A stretch of DNA of 20,093 nt from assembly GCA_947452355.1 (NCBI GenBank), contig CANGCU010000004.1:1-20093 (forward strand). Reading direction: 5' to 3'. Below the pieces are notes generated by a model. The model was not told where the DNA came from. It saw only the letters and a program-made list of their open reading frames with translations, and searched no databases. Position 1 is the stretch's first letter, and every line of letters begins with the position of its first letter. This document shows positions 8,016 through 15,469 of the stretch, piece by piece. The position numbers and the translations under genes were made by a program. The DNA comes from Microbacteriaceae bacterium (lineage in GTDB: Bacteria > Actinomycetota > Actinomycetes > Actinomycetales > Microbacteriaceae).

Positions 8016-8042
8016 TACGCTGGAAGAACGAAAGGGAGTTTC
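8016..8042 (+). promoter_or_regulatory. Short-leader promoter and ribosome-binding site of rmlB
   Basis: TACGCT (8016-8021) is a -10 candidate that would start transcription near 8028. The short leader carries AAAGGGAG (8031-8038) before the ATG at 8043. This is one of the few starts here with a proper Shine-Dalgarno, and it decides the start over the longer frame that opens at 8007. Confidence 0.5.
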
Positions 8043-9029
8043 ATGCGCATTGTTGTCACCGGCGGAGCGGGCTTTATCGGTTCGAATTTTGTTCGACACC
8101 TCTTGGCCGATCACTATGAAGGGCTCGAAGGAGCAACGGCCGTGGTGTTCGATGCACTCACCTATTCGGGAACACTCACAAACCTCACGGAATGTCTCGA
8201 CAACCCTCGATTTTCGTTTGTTCATGGCGATATTCGAGACCGATCGGCCGTGACCAGTGCGTTGACGGGCGCCGATTACGTCGTTCACTTCGCGGCAGAA
8301 TCACACGTCGACCGCTCGGTGAAAGACTCCGCAATCTTCCTCGAGACCAACGTCGTCGGCACGAGTGTGCTGCTCGACGTGTCGCGAGAAATCGGTATTA
8401 CCCGTTTCCTGCATGTATCGACCGATGAAGTGTACGGAACCATCTCCACCGGGTCGTGGGATGAAAATGAACCGTTGCTACCGAACTCGCCGTACGCCGC
8501 GAGCAAGGCGGGCAGTGACTTGATAGTGCGGGCGTATCACCAGACGCACCACCTCGATACCGTCACCACCCGATGCTCGAACAACTACGGGTCGCATCAG
8601 TTTCCCGAGAAAGTCATCCCGCTCTTCGTGACGAACCTGATCGATGGCCTCACGGTTCCGCTCTACGGCGACGGATTAAACGTCCGTGACTGGCTTCACG
8701 TCGATGACCACTGCCGAGGAATTGCGCTTGCGTTGGTGAAGGGACGTGCCGGCGAGATCTACAACATCGGCGGCGGAACAGAGCTGACCAACAAGGCACT
8801 CACGGAACTCTTGCTTGACGCGACGGGGACAGACTGGTCCCGGGTCACTCACGTCGAGGACCGAAAAGGGCACGATCTTCGCTATAGCGTGGACATTTCT
8901 AAGGCGACTGCGGAACTTGGATACGTGCCGCAGGTTGATTTTGCCGAAGGACTTCACGACACGGTCGAGTGGTTCCGCACACATCGTGAGTGGTGGGAAC
9001 CGCTCAAGGAACGAGCGACCCTCGCGTGA
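8043..9029 (+). CDS. rmlB: dTDP-glucose 4,6-dehydratase
   Basis: 328 residues, an extended short-chain dehydrogenase that oxidises and dehydrates dTDP-glucose to dTDP-4-keto-6-deoxyglucose using bound NAD. Visible: Rossmann motif GGAGFIG at 7-13, DALTYSGTLTNL at 37-48, HFAAESHVDRS at 82-92, the catalytic STDEVYG at 126-132 (D128, E129), and the Y-x3-K pair at Y151/K155 in SPYAASKAGSD. NNYG followed by QFPEKVIPL and the late YGDGLNVRDWLHVDDHC motif are specific to RmlB. The ATG is fixed by AAAGGGAG at 8031-8038. Its TGA overlaps the rmlD GTG (GTGA), so rmlB-rmlD is a coupled pair. Assignment is firm. Confidence 0.97.
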   Translation: MRIVVTGGAGFIGSNFVRHLLADHYEGLEGATAVVFDALTYSGTLTNLTECLDNPRFSFVHGDIRDRSAVTSALTGADYVVHFAAESHVDRSVKDSAIFLETNVVGTSVLLDVSREIGITRFLHVSTDEVYGTISTGSWDENEPLLPNSPYAASKAGSDLIVRAYHQTHHLDTVTTRCSNNYGSHQFPEKVIPLFVTNLIDGLTVPLYGDGLNVRDWLHVDDHCRGIALALVKGRAGEIYNIGGGTELTNKALTELLLDATGTDWSRVTHVEDRKGHDLRYSVDISKATAELGYVPQVDFAEGLHDTVEWFRTHREWWEPLKERATLA

Positions 9030-9868
9030 TCGCACCGATTCTGGTGACCGGTGGGGGTGGGATGCTCGCCCACGCTCTGGGTAACCTCTTCGGCGACGAG
9101 GCGGAACTGGCAACCCGGGCCGAACTTGACATCACCGATTCGGCGGCCGTTGTCGCCGCAGTGCATGGCCGAACCGCGGTGATTAATACCGCGGCGTTCA
9201 CTGCCGTCGATGACGCCGAGGTTAATGAGGACCTCGCGTGGGCAATAAATGTCGATGGTGCTGCCACTGTTGCGCGGGCCTGCGCTGATGAAGGCGCGCG
9301 AATGATTCATCTGTCGACCGACTATGTGTTTGATGGACGAGCAACGTCCCCTTATGTGGAAGACGCGCTTCGAAACCCTCAGTCGGCCTACGGGCGCAGT
9401 AAGAAGGCCGGTGAAGACGCGGTTCTCACCGCGTCGTCACACGGCGCCACGATTGTGCGAACCGCGTGGCTATACGGTGCGCGCGGATCAAGCTTTGTGG
9501 CGACCATGTTGGCCAAGGCTCGGGCGGGCGATGCGGTCAACGTTGTCACCGATCAAGTTGGGCAGCCGACCTGGACCAGCGATGTCGCCGAGCGGATTCG
9601 TCATCTTCTCGACGTTCCTCCCGGGGTTTATCACGCGACGAACTCTGGCTCGTGCTCGTGGTGGGACCTCGCGGTGGCGATTTATGAATCGGTCGGTGCG
9701 CCAACAACTCTCGTCAGCCAAACGACGTCGGATGCGTTTCAGCGACCTGCGCCGCGGCCCGCGTATTCTGTCCTCGCCGATAGCGCACCCGCATCACTGG
9801 GCATCCCCTCGATGCGACCGTGGCGAGACGCACTTGCCGAGGCGCTTCGCGTCGACTTCACCGTGTAG
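9026..9868 (+). CDS. rmlD: dTDP-4-dehydrorhamnose reductase
   Basis: 280 residues; reduces dTDP-4-keto-L-rhamnose with NAD(P)H, the last step to dTDP-L-rhamnose. Seen: VTGGGGMLAHAL near the N-terminus (a G-rich Rossmann loop), INTAAFTAVDDAE (the family AYTAVDxAE motif), LSTDYVFDG, YGRSKKAGED with the Y-x3-K catalytic pair, RTAWLYG, and a C-terminal RPAYSVL-x-S-A motif diagnostic of RmlD. The frame stays open upstream to 8990, but the GTG at 9026 overlapping the rmlB stop by four bases fits both the protein family length and the coupling. Its stop is seven bases from the end of the convergent LCP gene, leaving no room for a hairpin terminator between them. Confidence 0.95.
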   Translation: MIAPILVTGGGGMLAHALGNLFGDEAELATRAELDITDSAAVVAAVHGRTAVINTAAFTAVDDAEVNEDLAWAINVDGAATVARACADEGARMIHLSTDYVFDGRATSPYVEDALRNPQSAYGRSKKAGEDAVLTASSHGATIVRTAWLYGARGSSFVATMLAKARAGDAVNVVTDQVGQPTWTSDVAERIRHLLDVPPGVYHATNSGSCSWWDLAVAIYESVGAPTTLVSQTTSDAFQRPAPRPAYSVLADSAPASLGIPSMRPWRDALAEALRVDFTV

Positions 9869-9875
9869 CGCGCTG

Positions 9876-11219
9876 CTAAGGCTGCGGTGTCGGGGACGGC
9901 GTCGCCGGTGGCGGGAATACCGCTTCGCGAACGATTTGGTGTGCGAGTTTGAAGTCGGGGTGCAGGAAGTCGAAATCCGGTGGGACCAATTCCGCGCGAC
10001 GCATCGGCAACTTTCGAGCCTTCGTTCCGAGATCAACCATGACACCAACCATTGATTGGGGAAGGTCTGTGTAAATGAGCGCCTTACCCGCCGTGGCAAG
10101 TTCCTGGAATTTCGACAAGACGGTGGTCGGTTTAACCTGCCGCAAAATTGCTTCTTCCAACTGGCGCTGTCGTCCCATTCGATCAAAGTCATTCGTATCG
10201 CAACGCGTGCGCGCATACATGAGCGCTCGTTTTCCGTTGAGGTGCGTCGGTCCTGCGGCGAAGGTGTAGGTGATGGGTTCGCCAACGACACAGACGTTGA
10301 CGGGAGCCTTGATGTCAATATCAACTCCACCGAGCGCGTCGATCAGTTCAAGGAATCCGCGCATGTCAACCAACACGTAAAACTGCACGGTGATCCCCGT
10401 GACCGCTTCAACCGAGTCCCGCATCGCTTCTACTCCTGGCGACGAACCCTGCGCGACGGCATCCGGATAGAGTTCTGGGTGTTTTTCTGCGTAGTCATAG
10501 ATGTAGGCAAACAGACAGTCGTCACCGCAGTTGAAACCACTCGGCCACGGGGTCTTCATCGGCGAGCCACTCACGAACGGGGCGTTATACAGGTTCCGCG
10601 GGATACCGACGATGGCGATTTGGCCCGAGGATGCATCGACGGTAACGAGGCTCACCGAGTCGGGGCGAAGTCCAATGCGGTCGGCGCCAGCGTCACCGCC
10701 AAGCAACATGAACGTATATTTCCCGTCGATGGGCGCAACGGTAGGGGCATCAGCGAAGATTCCCGAAATCGTCGCCCGGGTGACTCCGGCGAGGTACGAG
10801 CCGTAAGCCGCTGCCCCAGCGGGAAAAACCATTGCAATCACCGTGAGGAGGGCGACCCACACTCGCGTGCGTCCTGGAACGTGGACAAAGCGAACCAGTC
10901 GGAAGGTGTCAACCGCTGCGAGGAAACTAATGATCGCGAGAATGATGAGGAGGCCCTGAAGCAGGATCAGACCCCAGAACGAGACCCAGAATGACAGTGT
11001 GGCACCACCGGCAACGAGGTAGGAAATCAGCGTGACGATCCCCGCGGAAAAAATGAGGAACCACGTGGTGAAAAGTATTCGTCCGAGGAAACGATTGCCC
11101 GCCAGCAGCTGTGCGGAACCCGGAATAATCAACGAGCACACGATGAGCCACCAAGCGCGCCGTCCCATGACGGCCGGGTCGCGAACGTCAGGGTTACGAA
11201 TCGGAGATGTCAGACTCAC
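9876..11219 (-). CDS. LCP-family (LytR-CpsA-Psr) glycopolymer transferase with multi-spanning N-terminus
   Basis: 447 residues. The LCP domain covers about 168-400: MLLGGDAGADRIGLRPDS at 171-188, GIPRNLY at 205-211, DALGGVDIDI at 294-303, and the GKRALMYARTR-x9-GRQRQ core at 329-353, whose arginines bind the polyprenyl pyrophosphate. These enzymes attach lipid-linked cell-wall polymers to peptidoglycan on the outer face of the membrane. Unlike the usual single anchor, about four hydrophobic stretches fill residues 22-140, beginning with a PGSAQLLAGNRFLGR motif reminiscent of TM2-like proteins. Cys230/C234 and C310/C340 could form disulfides. The C-terminus is Pro/Thr-rich. The GTG overlaps the purE stop (GTGA). 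The old label LytR transcriptional regulator should not be used. Neighbouring rhamnose genes suggest its polymer. Confidence 0.9.
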   Translation of the reverse strand: MSLTSPIRNPDVRDPAVMGRRAWWLIVCSLIIPGSAQLLAGNRFLGRILFTTWFLIFSAGIVTLISYLVAGGATLSFWVSFWGLILLQGLLIILAIISFLAAVDTFRLVRFVHVPGRTRVWVALLTVIAMVFPAGAAAYGSYLAGVTRATISGIFADAPTVAPIDGKYTFMLLGGDAGADRIGLRPDSVSLVTVDASSGQIAIVGIPRNLYNAPFVSGSPMKTPWPSGFNCGDDCLFAYIYDYAEKHPELYPDAVAQGSSPGVEAMRDSVEAVTGITVQFYVLVDMRGFLELIDALGGVDIDIKAPVNVCVVGEPITYTFAAGPTHLNGKRALMYARTRCDTNDFDRMGRQRQLEEAILRQVKPTTVLSKFQELATAGKALIYTDLPQSMVGVMVDLGTKARKLPMRRAELVPPDFDFLHPDFKLAHQIVREAVFPPPATPSPTPQP

Positions 11220-11713
11220 GACAGTGATTCTTTGAGTGCAGCGTTCTTGTCGGCAACCGCCGAGGCAAGGGATTCGGCATACTCATCTAGCTTCGCCGCG
11301 AGCGCAGGATCCGTGATGGCGAGCATTCGAAGCGCTAACAGCGCAGCGTTTGTCGCGTTGCCGATTGCAACGGTTGCGACCGGGATTCCACTGGGCATCT
11401 GGACAATGGACAACAACGAATCAAGACCGTCCAGCGCAGGGAGAGCGACGGGGACACCAATGACCGGAAGTGTCGTGACCGAGGCGAGCATTCCCGGAAG
11501 GTGAGCGGCTCCACCAGCGCCGGCAATGATGACCGAGACTCCTTCGGCACGTGCGCTCGTGCCCCACTCCATCATCGCCTCAGGGGTCCGATGTGCACTG
11601 AGAACCTGAACATCCGATTCGACCCCAAACTGGTCCAAAACGTCCTTGGCCGCGCTCATCGTTGACCAATCCGAGTCGGATCCCATAACGATGGCAACGA
11701 GCGGCGTACTCAC
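11216..11713 (-). CDS. purE: N5-carboxyaminoimidazole ribonucleotide mutase
   Basis: 165 residues, class I PurE. It converts N5-CAIR made by PurK to CAIR in purine biosynthesis. Motifs seen are VAIVMGSDSDW at the N-terminus, the SAHRTPE segment with the catalytic His, IIAGAGGAAHLPGM, PVIGVPV and the VATVAIGNATNAALLA stretch, all characteristic and in order. Two adjacent GTG codons could start it (11716 and 11713). The second is preferred because TAGCAT (11725-11720) is followed by exactly six bases and this GTG, the spacing used by other leaderless genes here. The purK stop TAG is part of that hexamer. The gene follows purK directly and its own stop overlaps the LCP start, so it may be read both with purK and from its own promoter. 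Confidence 0.95.
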   Translation of the reverse strand: MSTPLVAIVMGSDSDWSTMSAAKDVLDQFGVESDVQVLSAHRTPEAMMEWGTSARAEGVSVIIAGAGGAAHLPGMLASVTTLPVIGVPVALPALDGLDSLLSIVQMPSGIPVATVAIGNATNAALLALRMLAITDPALAAKLDEYAESLASAVADKNAALKESLS

Positions 11714-11725
11714 CACTCCATGCTA
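11714..11725 (-). promoter_or_regulatory. Possible internal -10 box for purE, built on the purK stop codon
   Basis: TAGCAT (11725-11720, minus strand) uses the purK TAG and lies six bases before the GTG at 11713. The following bases GGAGT also match those after TAGCAT at the GT2 gene (3436-3446). Alternatively the GGAG here acts as a closely spaced Shine-Dalgarno. Confidence 0.35.
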
Positions 11726-12826
11726 AATGTCGGTGCTAAAGATTTCCGCCACGGCGCGCGCCCGCGACGCGGTGCCTGCCGCATCGTTTCCCGTCGCTGT
11801 GACGTGACCTACCTTGCGCCCCGCGCGAGCGTCCTTGCCGTAGTTGTGCACCTTGACGCCACTCAGGGAGTCCATGCGCGCGTAACGCTTAGTGTCCATC
11901 GCCCCGAAGACGTTGACCATGACCGCCCAGGGGTGCCGCGATTCGGTAGACCCCAAAGGCACATCCGTGATCGCCCGAAGATGTTGTTCGAACTGTGAGG
12001 TCACACTTCCCTCGATAGTCACGTGACCCGAATTGTGTGGACGCATCGCGAGTTCGTTGATGAGCAATCGACCGTCGGGCGTTTCAAAAAGTTCAATTGC
12101 GAGCACCCCGGTCACGCCGAGCCCCTCCGCAATCGCGCGTCCTAATTCGGCGGCATCGGCCGCAACGCGAGTCTCGGACGCAGGCGCGGGAAGAATGACC
12201 TCAGCGCACACGCCATTGACTTGGGTGGTTTCCACCACGGGCCACGCGGCCGTCTCTCCCTGTGGTCGGCGCGCAACGAGCTGCGCGAGCTCACGTGAAA
12301 ACTCGACCAGTTCTTCCAGGAGAACAGGTCCCGCGTCGAGCCATGCGGTCACATCGGCGGGGTCGGAAATGACGGCGACACCCTTGCCGTCATATCCTCC
12401 TCGCGGGAGCTTCGCGACGGCTCGTCCGCCGTGGGTCGACAGAAACTCGGTGACATCGTCGGGGGACAGCGCGACGGCCCATTCGGGAACGGGATGGCCG
12501 AGTGCGGTCAGTCGCTGCCGCATGACAATTTTGTCTTGGGCAACGGCGAGCGCCGCCGATCCCGGATGAACCGCGATTCCCGCGTTCTCGAGTTCGCGGA
12601 CGATGTCCGTTGGAACGTGCTCGTGGTCGAAGCTGACGACATCAACGTCCCGTGCGAAATTCATGACCGTTTCGAGGTCGTGATAATCGCCGACCGACGT
12701 TGCGCGGTCTCGTGCCGACGAATTGTCCGTTTCCGCAAGCACCCGCAATTCAAGCCCCAGCTCGATTGCGGGGCCGATCATCATGCGAGCGAGTTGTCCG
12801 CCGCCAATGACTCCGACTACCGTCAC
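11723..12826 (-). CDS. purK: 5-(carboxyamino)imidazole ribonucleotide synthase
   Basis: 367 residues, an ATP-grasp enzyme that makes N5-CAIR from AIR, bicarbonate and ATP; partner of PurE. Seen: VGVIGGGQLARMM at the N-terminus (the PurK signature), SFDHEHV, the ATP-grasp loop KLPRGGYDGKGV, the VLLEELVEF acid motif, VETTQVNGVC, LAIELFETPDG followed by NELAMRPHNSGH near the metal site, and SQFEQHLRA. The GTG at 12826 has AAGGAG at 12836-12831, only four bases away. A TAGGCT at 12866-12861 in the 54-base gap after birA is a probable promoter, so purK-purE-LCP can be transcribed apart from the acc-birA unit. Assignment is firm. Confidence 0.96.
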   Translation of the reverse strand: MTVVGVIGGGQLARMMIGPAIELGLELRVLAETDNSSARDRATSVGDYHDLETVMNFARDVDVVSFDHEHVPTDIVRELENAGIAVHPGSAALAVAQDKIVMRQRLTALGHPVPEWAVALSPDDVTEFLSTHGGRAVAKLPRGGYDGKGVAVISDPADVTAWLDAGPVLLEELVEFSRELAQLVARRPQGETAAWPVVETTQVNGVCAEVILPAPASETRVAADAAELGRAIAEGLGVTGVLAIELFETPDGRLLINELAMRPHNSGHVTIEGSVTSQFEQHLRAITDVPLGSTESRHPWAVMVNVFGAMDTKRYARMDSLSGVKVHNYGKDARAGRKVGHVTATGNDAAGTASRARAVAEIFSTDI

Positions 12827-12860
12827 GGCACTCCTTCACTCGGGTTCTGCGGACAGGTTC

Positions 12861-12866
12861 AGCCTA
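12861..12866 (-). promoter_or_regulatory. -10 box of the purK-purE-LCP unit
   Basis: TAGGCT on the minus strand, about 34 bases before the purK GTG, with a leader that carries AAGGAG. It is the only one of the five TAGGCT boxes that would give a plus-strand-type leadered message for its gene alone. No good -35 is visible. Confidence 0.45.
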
Positions 12867-12880
12867 TCGAACGGCCGCCG

Positions 12881-13600
12881 TCAGGCCTCGAGTCGCACGT
12901 GCGTGACGTCACCAGCGAAGAGTTCGACAGGCCCCGTCGACGTTTCGACAAGAAGTGACCCTGATTCACCGAGGCCAACCGCTTGTCCATTGGTCATTGT
13001 CCCGTCGGGGTGTTCCACGGTGACTCGGCGACCGATGGTGTCGATGATCTCGGTGAGCACGTCGAGGGTTGCCGGGTCATCAAGTTTCGCGGCCGACGCG
13101 AGGACCCAATCGGCGACTCGTGACACGATGTCGGTCGCTTCCCCCGGGTGGCCTTCGACGTGGAGCGCCGTTGCTGTGTCGTCCGGTAAATCACCGGGCG
13201 ATCGGTGCACATTGATTCCAATTCCGATGCCAAGTCGATCGTCGTCGAAAGACTCAACGAGAATTCCCGCAACCTTTCGCCCGCGGATTAAGACATCGTT
13301 GGGCCATTTGACTGTCGGCGTCGACGATTCAGGACTCAACTCGAGAAGAGCGCGAACCAGGCCGACTGCGGCAACGAGTGGCAATCGCGTCAGGAATTGG
13401 GGTGACCCAAGTCGCGCGCGGGAAACGACGATAGTCATCGCGACGCCGTCGCCCGGAGCCATCGACCAGGTCCGGTCTCGTCGACCGCGACCCGAATGCT
13501 GATTGAGTGTGGCGATGACGGCACCGTGACCGAAGTCTTCTGCACCTGCACGCTGATTCGTCGAATCGACCTCGTCGAACCAGTGAATGGTTGCGGTCAC
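12881..13600 (-). CDS. birA: Biotin--[acyl-CoA-carboxylase] ligase
   Basis: 239 residues. It activates biotin with ATP and attaches it to the lysine of the BCCP domain; the likely target is the AccA protein at 17414-19183. Seen: DSTN at 12-15, the biotin-AMP loop GRGRRDRTW at 37-45, KWPNDVLI at 98-105, KVAGILVE at 109-116 and GIGINVH at about 127-133. A C-terminal SH3-like domain follows, ending with the FAGDVTHVR segment. There is no N-terminal helix-turn-helix, so this is a ligase without repressor function. In the biotin loop the second glycine of the E. coli GRGRRG sequence is Asp here. The GTG start overlaps the accE stop by four bases (GTGA), tying its expression to the carboxylase. Confidence 0.95.
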   Translation of the reverse strand: MTATIHWFDEVDSTNQRAGAEDFGHGAVIATLNQHSGRGRRDRTWSMAPGDGVAMTIVVSRARLGSPQFLTRLPLVAAVGLVRALLELSPESSTPTVKWPNDVLIRGRKVAGILVESFDDDRLGIGIGINVHRSPGDLPDDTATALHVEGHPGEATDIVSRVADWVLASAAKLDDPATLDVLTEIIDTIGRRVTVEHPDGTMTNGQAVGLGESGSLLVETSTGPVELFAGDVTHVRLEA

Positions 13601-13821
13601 TGTCGAAGTGAATTGACCCAGTCGAGACCCGCGATGGGCTTTCGTGGCATCAGAATTGAATTCCGCCAGCCGTCGTCGGCAGGTAGCTCGTCAACGGCAC
13701 CGCCCTCGCGCAACATTCCCGCAACCACTGCGATTGCAGCGGCGGCAAGGTCTGGCGACGCATTCCCAGCCTCCACGCGAATCTGCGTCAGCGGGTCGAT
13801 TTCTGTTTGCGGTTCGGCCAT
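13597..13821 (-). CDS. accE: Acyl-CoA carboxylase epsilon subunit
   Basis: A 74-residue protein. Family AccE/PccE subunits are small, poorly conserved proteins in actinobacteria that bind the carboxyltransferase and stimulate the holoenzyme. Seen: an IRVEAGNASPDLAAAAIAVV helix at about 14-33, which matches the conserved N-terminal G-x-(3)-E/D-LAA pattern, a linker with many acidic residues, and the conserved tail with W52-R-N-S and W68. Position is the strongest support: it lies between accD and birA, its ATG shares a base with the accD stop (TAATG), and its stop overlaps the birA GTG. This is the same arrangement as other actinobacterial accD-accE pairs. Short genes like this are easily missed by annotation programs. 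Confidence 0.88.
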   Translation of the reverse strand: MAEPQTEIDPLTQIRVEAGNASPDLAAAAIAVVAGMLREGGAVDELPADDGWRNSILMPRKPIAGLDWVNSLRQ

Positions 13822-15419
13822 TAGAGCGGAATGTTCCCGTGCTTCTTGGGAGGCATCGTGGCGCGTTTGGTTCCGAGCGCTCGCATCGACCGAATAATCG
13901 CGATTCGGGTCATGTGCGGATAGATGACGTTGTCGATCTCGCCGCGTTCGGCTGCGAGGAATGGACTCGCGACATTGATCGTGTATTCGCTCGCAAGTTT
14001 CGCCCGCAGCGCGGCGACGTCTTCACCCTTTTCCTCGGCATCTTTGATTTCGGCCCGATACAAAATGTTGACGGCTCCCTGTCCACCCATCACAGCGAGT
14101 TCCGCGGTGGGCCATGCCATGTTGATGTCCGCACCAAGGTGCTTGGACCCCATGACGATGTAAGCGCCTCCGTAAGCCTTTCGCGTGATTACGGTGATGA
14201 GAGGCACGGTCGCCTCGGAATACGCATAGAGCAACTTCGCCCCGCGGCGAATGACCCCCTGCCACTCCTGGTCGGTTCCGGGAAGGAATCCGGGAACATC
14301 CACCAGAGTGATGATCGGAAGGCTGAACGCGTCACAGAATCGGACAAAACGGGCGGCCTTTTCGCTCGCTTCGATGTTGAGCGTTCCCGCCATCTCTTTC
14401 GGCTGGTTGGCGATGACACCAACGGGCTTTCCTTCGACACGGGCAAAGCCAATGATGATGTTCGGCGCGAACAGCGGTTGAACCTCAAGGAACGAATCGT
14501 CATCGACGGACCGCGCGATGACGTCCAACATGTCGTAAGGCTGATTAGCGCTGTCCGGAATGATTGAGTCAAGTTCTTTGTCGGCCTCGGTCGGCGTTTC
14601 GGACACGACGGCGGCGTAGAGCGGGTGTTGAGCGAGGTTGTTCTGCGGAAGGTAGGCCAACACCGATCGCACGAAATCGAATGCGTCGGGTTCATCACTC
14701 GCGAGATAGTGCGAGACGCCGGTTCGCACCGAGTGGGTCTCGGCGCCACCGAGTTCTTCCATTCCGACGTCTTCGCCCGTGACCGCCTTGATGACGTCCG
14801 GTCCCGTCACGAACATCTGGCTCGTCTTGTCGACCATGACGACGAAGTCGGTGAGTGCGGGCGAATACACCGCGCCGCCAGCGGCCGGTCCACAAATGAT
14901 CGAGAACTGCGGGATGACGCCACTGGATTGTGTGTTGAGGCGGAAGATTTCGCCGTACTTGCCGAGAGCGGTCACGCCCTCTTGAATACGGGCACCGCCC
15001 GAGTCGAGAATTCCGATGAGGGGAACGCCGGCCTTGAGCGCGTACTCCATGAGTTTGACGATCTTTGCGCCTGCGGCTTCACCGAGTGAACCGCCGAAAA
15101 CGCTGAAGTCTTGACTGAAGATGGCGACCTCTCGCCCGTGAATTCGACCGACTCCGATGATGACCGCGTCACGATCGGGCCGCTTGCCGGAGTCGCCGAA
15201 TGAATCACCGCGGGACCGCACGAATTTGTCAATCTCGGTAAACCCCGTTCCGGGGTCAACAAGCTGCATGATGCGGGCCATCGCCGAATTCTTGCCCTTG
15301 GCTTTTTGCTTTTCGGCTGCCGCCTTCTGGGCCTCGTCCAGTCGCGCGAGTCGTTGTGCGAAGTCAGCGATTCGAGCGGCCGTCGATGCGGGTTCGGGAG
15401 TCGGGGAGTTCTCAGTCAC
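13821..15419 (-). CDS. accD: Acyl-CoA carboxylase beta subunit (carboxyltransferase)
   Basis: 532 residues from the chosen start; a hexameric carboxyltransferase that moves CO2 from carboxybiotin to acetyl- or propionyl-CoA, supplying malonyl/methylmalonyl-CoA. Both crotonase-like halves are visible: [24 protein letters not shown] and the oxyanion-hole region [16 protein letters not shown] in the N-half; [26 protein letters not shown] and [20 protein letters not shown] in the C-half. The residue after GGAY is Ile (about residue 421). In actinobacterial PccB/AccD5 this position is Asp for propionyl-CoA preference, and in S. coelicolor AccB it is Ile with broader use including acetyl-CoA (from memory). 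The frame is open from 15455, but GTG 15419 lies seven bases after TAGGGT, giving a leaderless start. First gene of accD-accE-birA. Confidence 0.94.
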   Translation of the reverse strand: MTENSPTPEPASTAARIADFAQRLARLDEAQKAAAEKQKAKGKNSAMARIMQLVDPGTGFTEIDKFVRSRGDSFGDSGKRPDRDAVIIGVGRIHGREVAIFSQDFSVFGGSLGEAAGAKIVKLMEYALKAGVPLIGILDSGGARIQEGVTALGKYGEIFRLNTQSSGVIPQFSIICGPAAGGAVYSPALTDFVVMVDKTSQMFVTGPDVIKAVTGEDVGMEELGGAETHSVRTGVSHYLASDEPDAFDFVRSVLAYLPQNNLAQHPLYAAVVSETPTEADKELDSIIPDSANQPYDMLDVIARSVDDDSFLEVQPLFAPNIIIGFARVEGKPVGVIANQPKEMAGTLNIEASEKAARFVRFCDAFSLPIITLVDVPGFLPGTDQEWQGVIRRGAKLLYAYSEATVPLITVITRKAYGGAYIVMGSKHLGADINMAWPTAELAVMGGQGAVNILYRAEIKDAEEKGEDVAALRAKLASEYTINVASPFLAAERGEIDNVIYPHMTRIAIIRSMRALGTKRATMPPKKHGNIPL

Positions 15420-15432
15420 AGGTATTACCCTA
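15420..15432 (-). promoter_or_regulatory. -10 box for leaderless accD
   Basis: TAGGGT (15432-15427, minus strand) and seven bases precede the GTG at 15419. It would drive accD-accE-birA. The gap to the upstream methyltransferase gene is 50 bases (15420-15469), and no hairpin is evident in it. Confidence 0.5.
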
Positions 15433-15469
15433 CCGAGCAAGCCATCACTCGGCACCTAGCGGACTGGAG

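Noticed and set aside
8990..9025. Twelve-codon extension of rmlD
   Set aside because: It lies within the rmlB end and adds nothing family-like; GTG 9026 gives the usual GTGA coupling and RmlD length.
9869..9875. Bidirectional terminator between rmlD and the LCP gene
   Set aside because: Only seven bases (CGCGCTG); although GC-rich it cannot form a hairpin by itself and no T-run follows.
10056..10994. Plus-strand open frame of 312 codons opposite the LCP gene
   Set aside because: It is the antisense shadow of a well-supported LCP coding region, rich in Arg/Asp/Glu/His with no recognisable motif.
9876..11219. LytR-type transcriptional regulator
   Set aside because: Old family name; the membrane segments and extracytoplasmic LCP domain show a glycopolymer transferase, not a DNA-binding protein.
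13644..14567. Plus-strand open frame of 307 codons opposite accD
   Set aside because: Shadow of the conserved carboxyltransferase gene; composition is that of reverse-frame high-GC DNA and no start signal was seen.
15420..15455. Twelve-codon extension of accD from 15455
   Set aside because: It would contain the TAGGGT box, and the family N-terminus begins later; GTG 15419 fits leaderless initiation.
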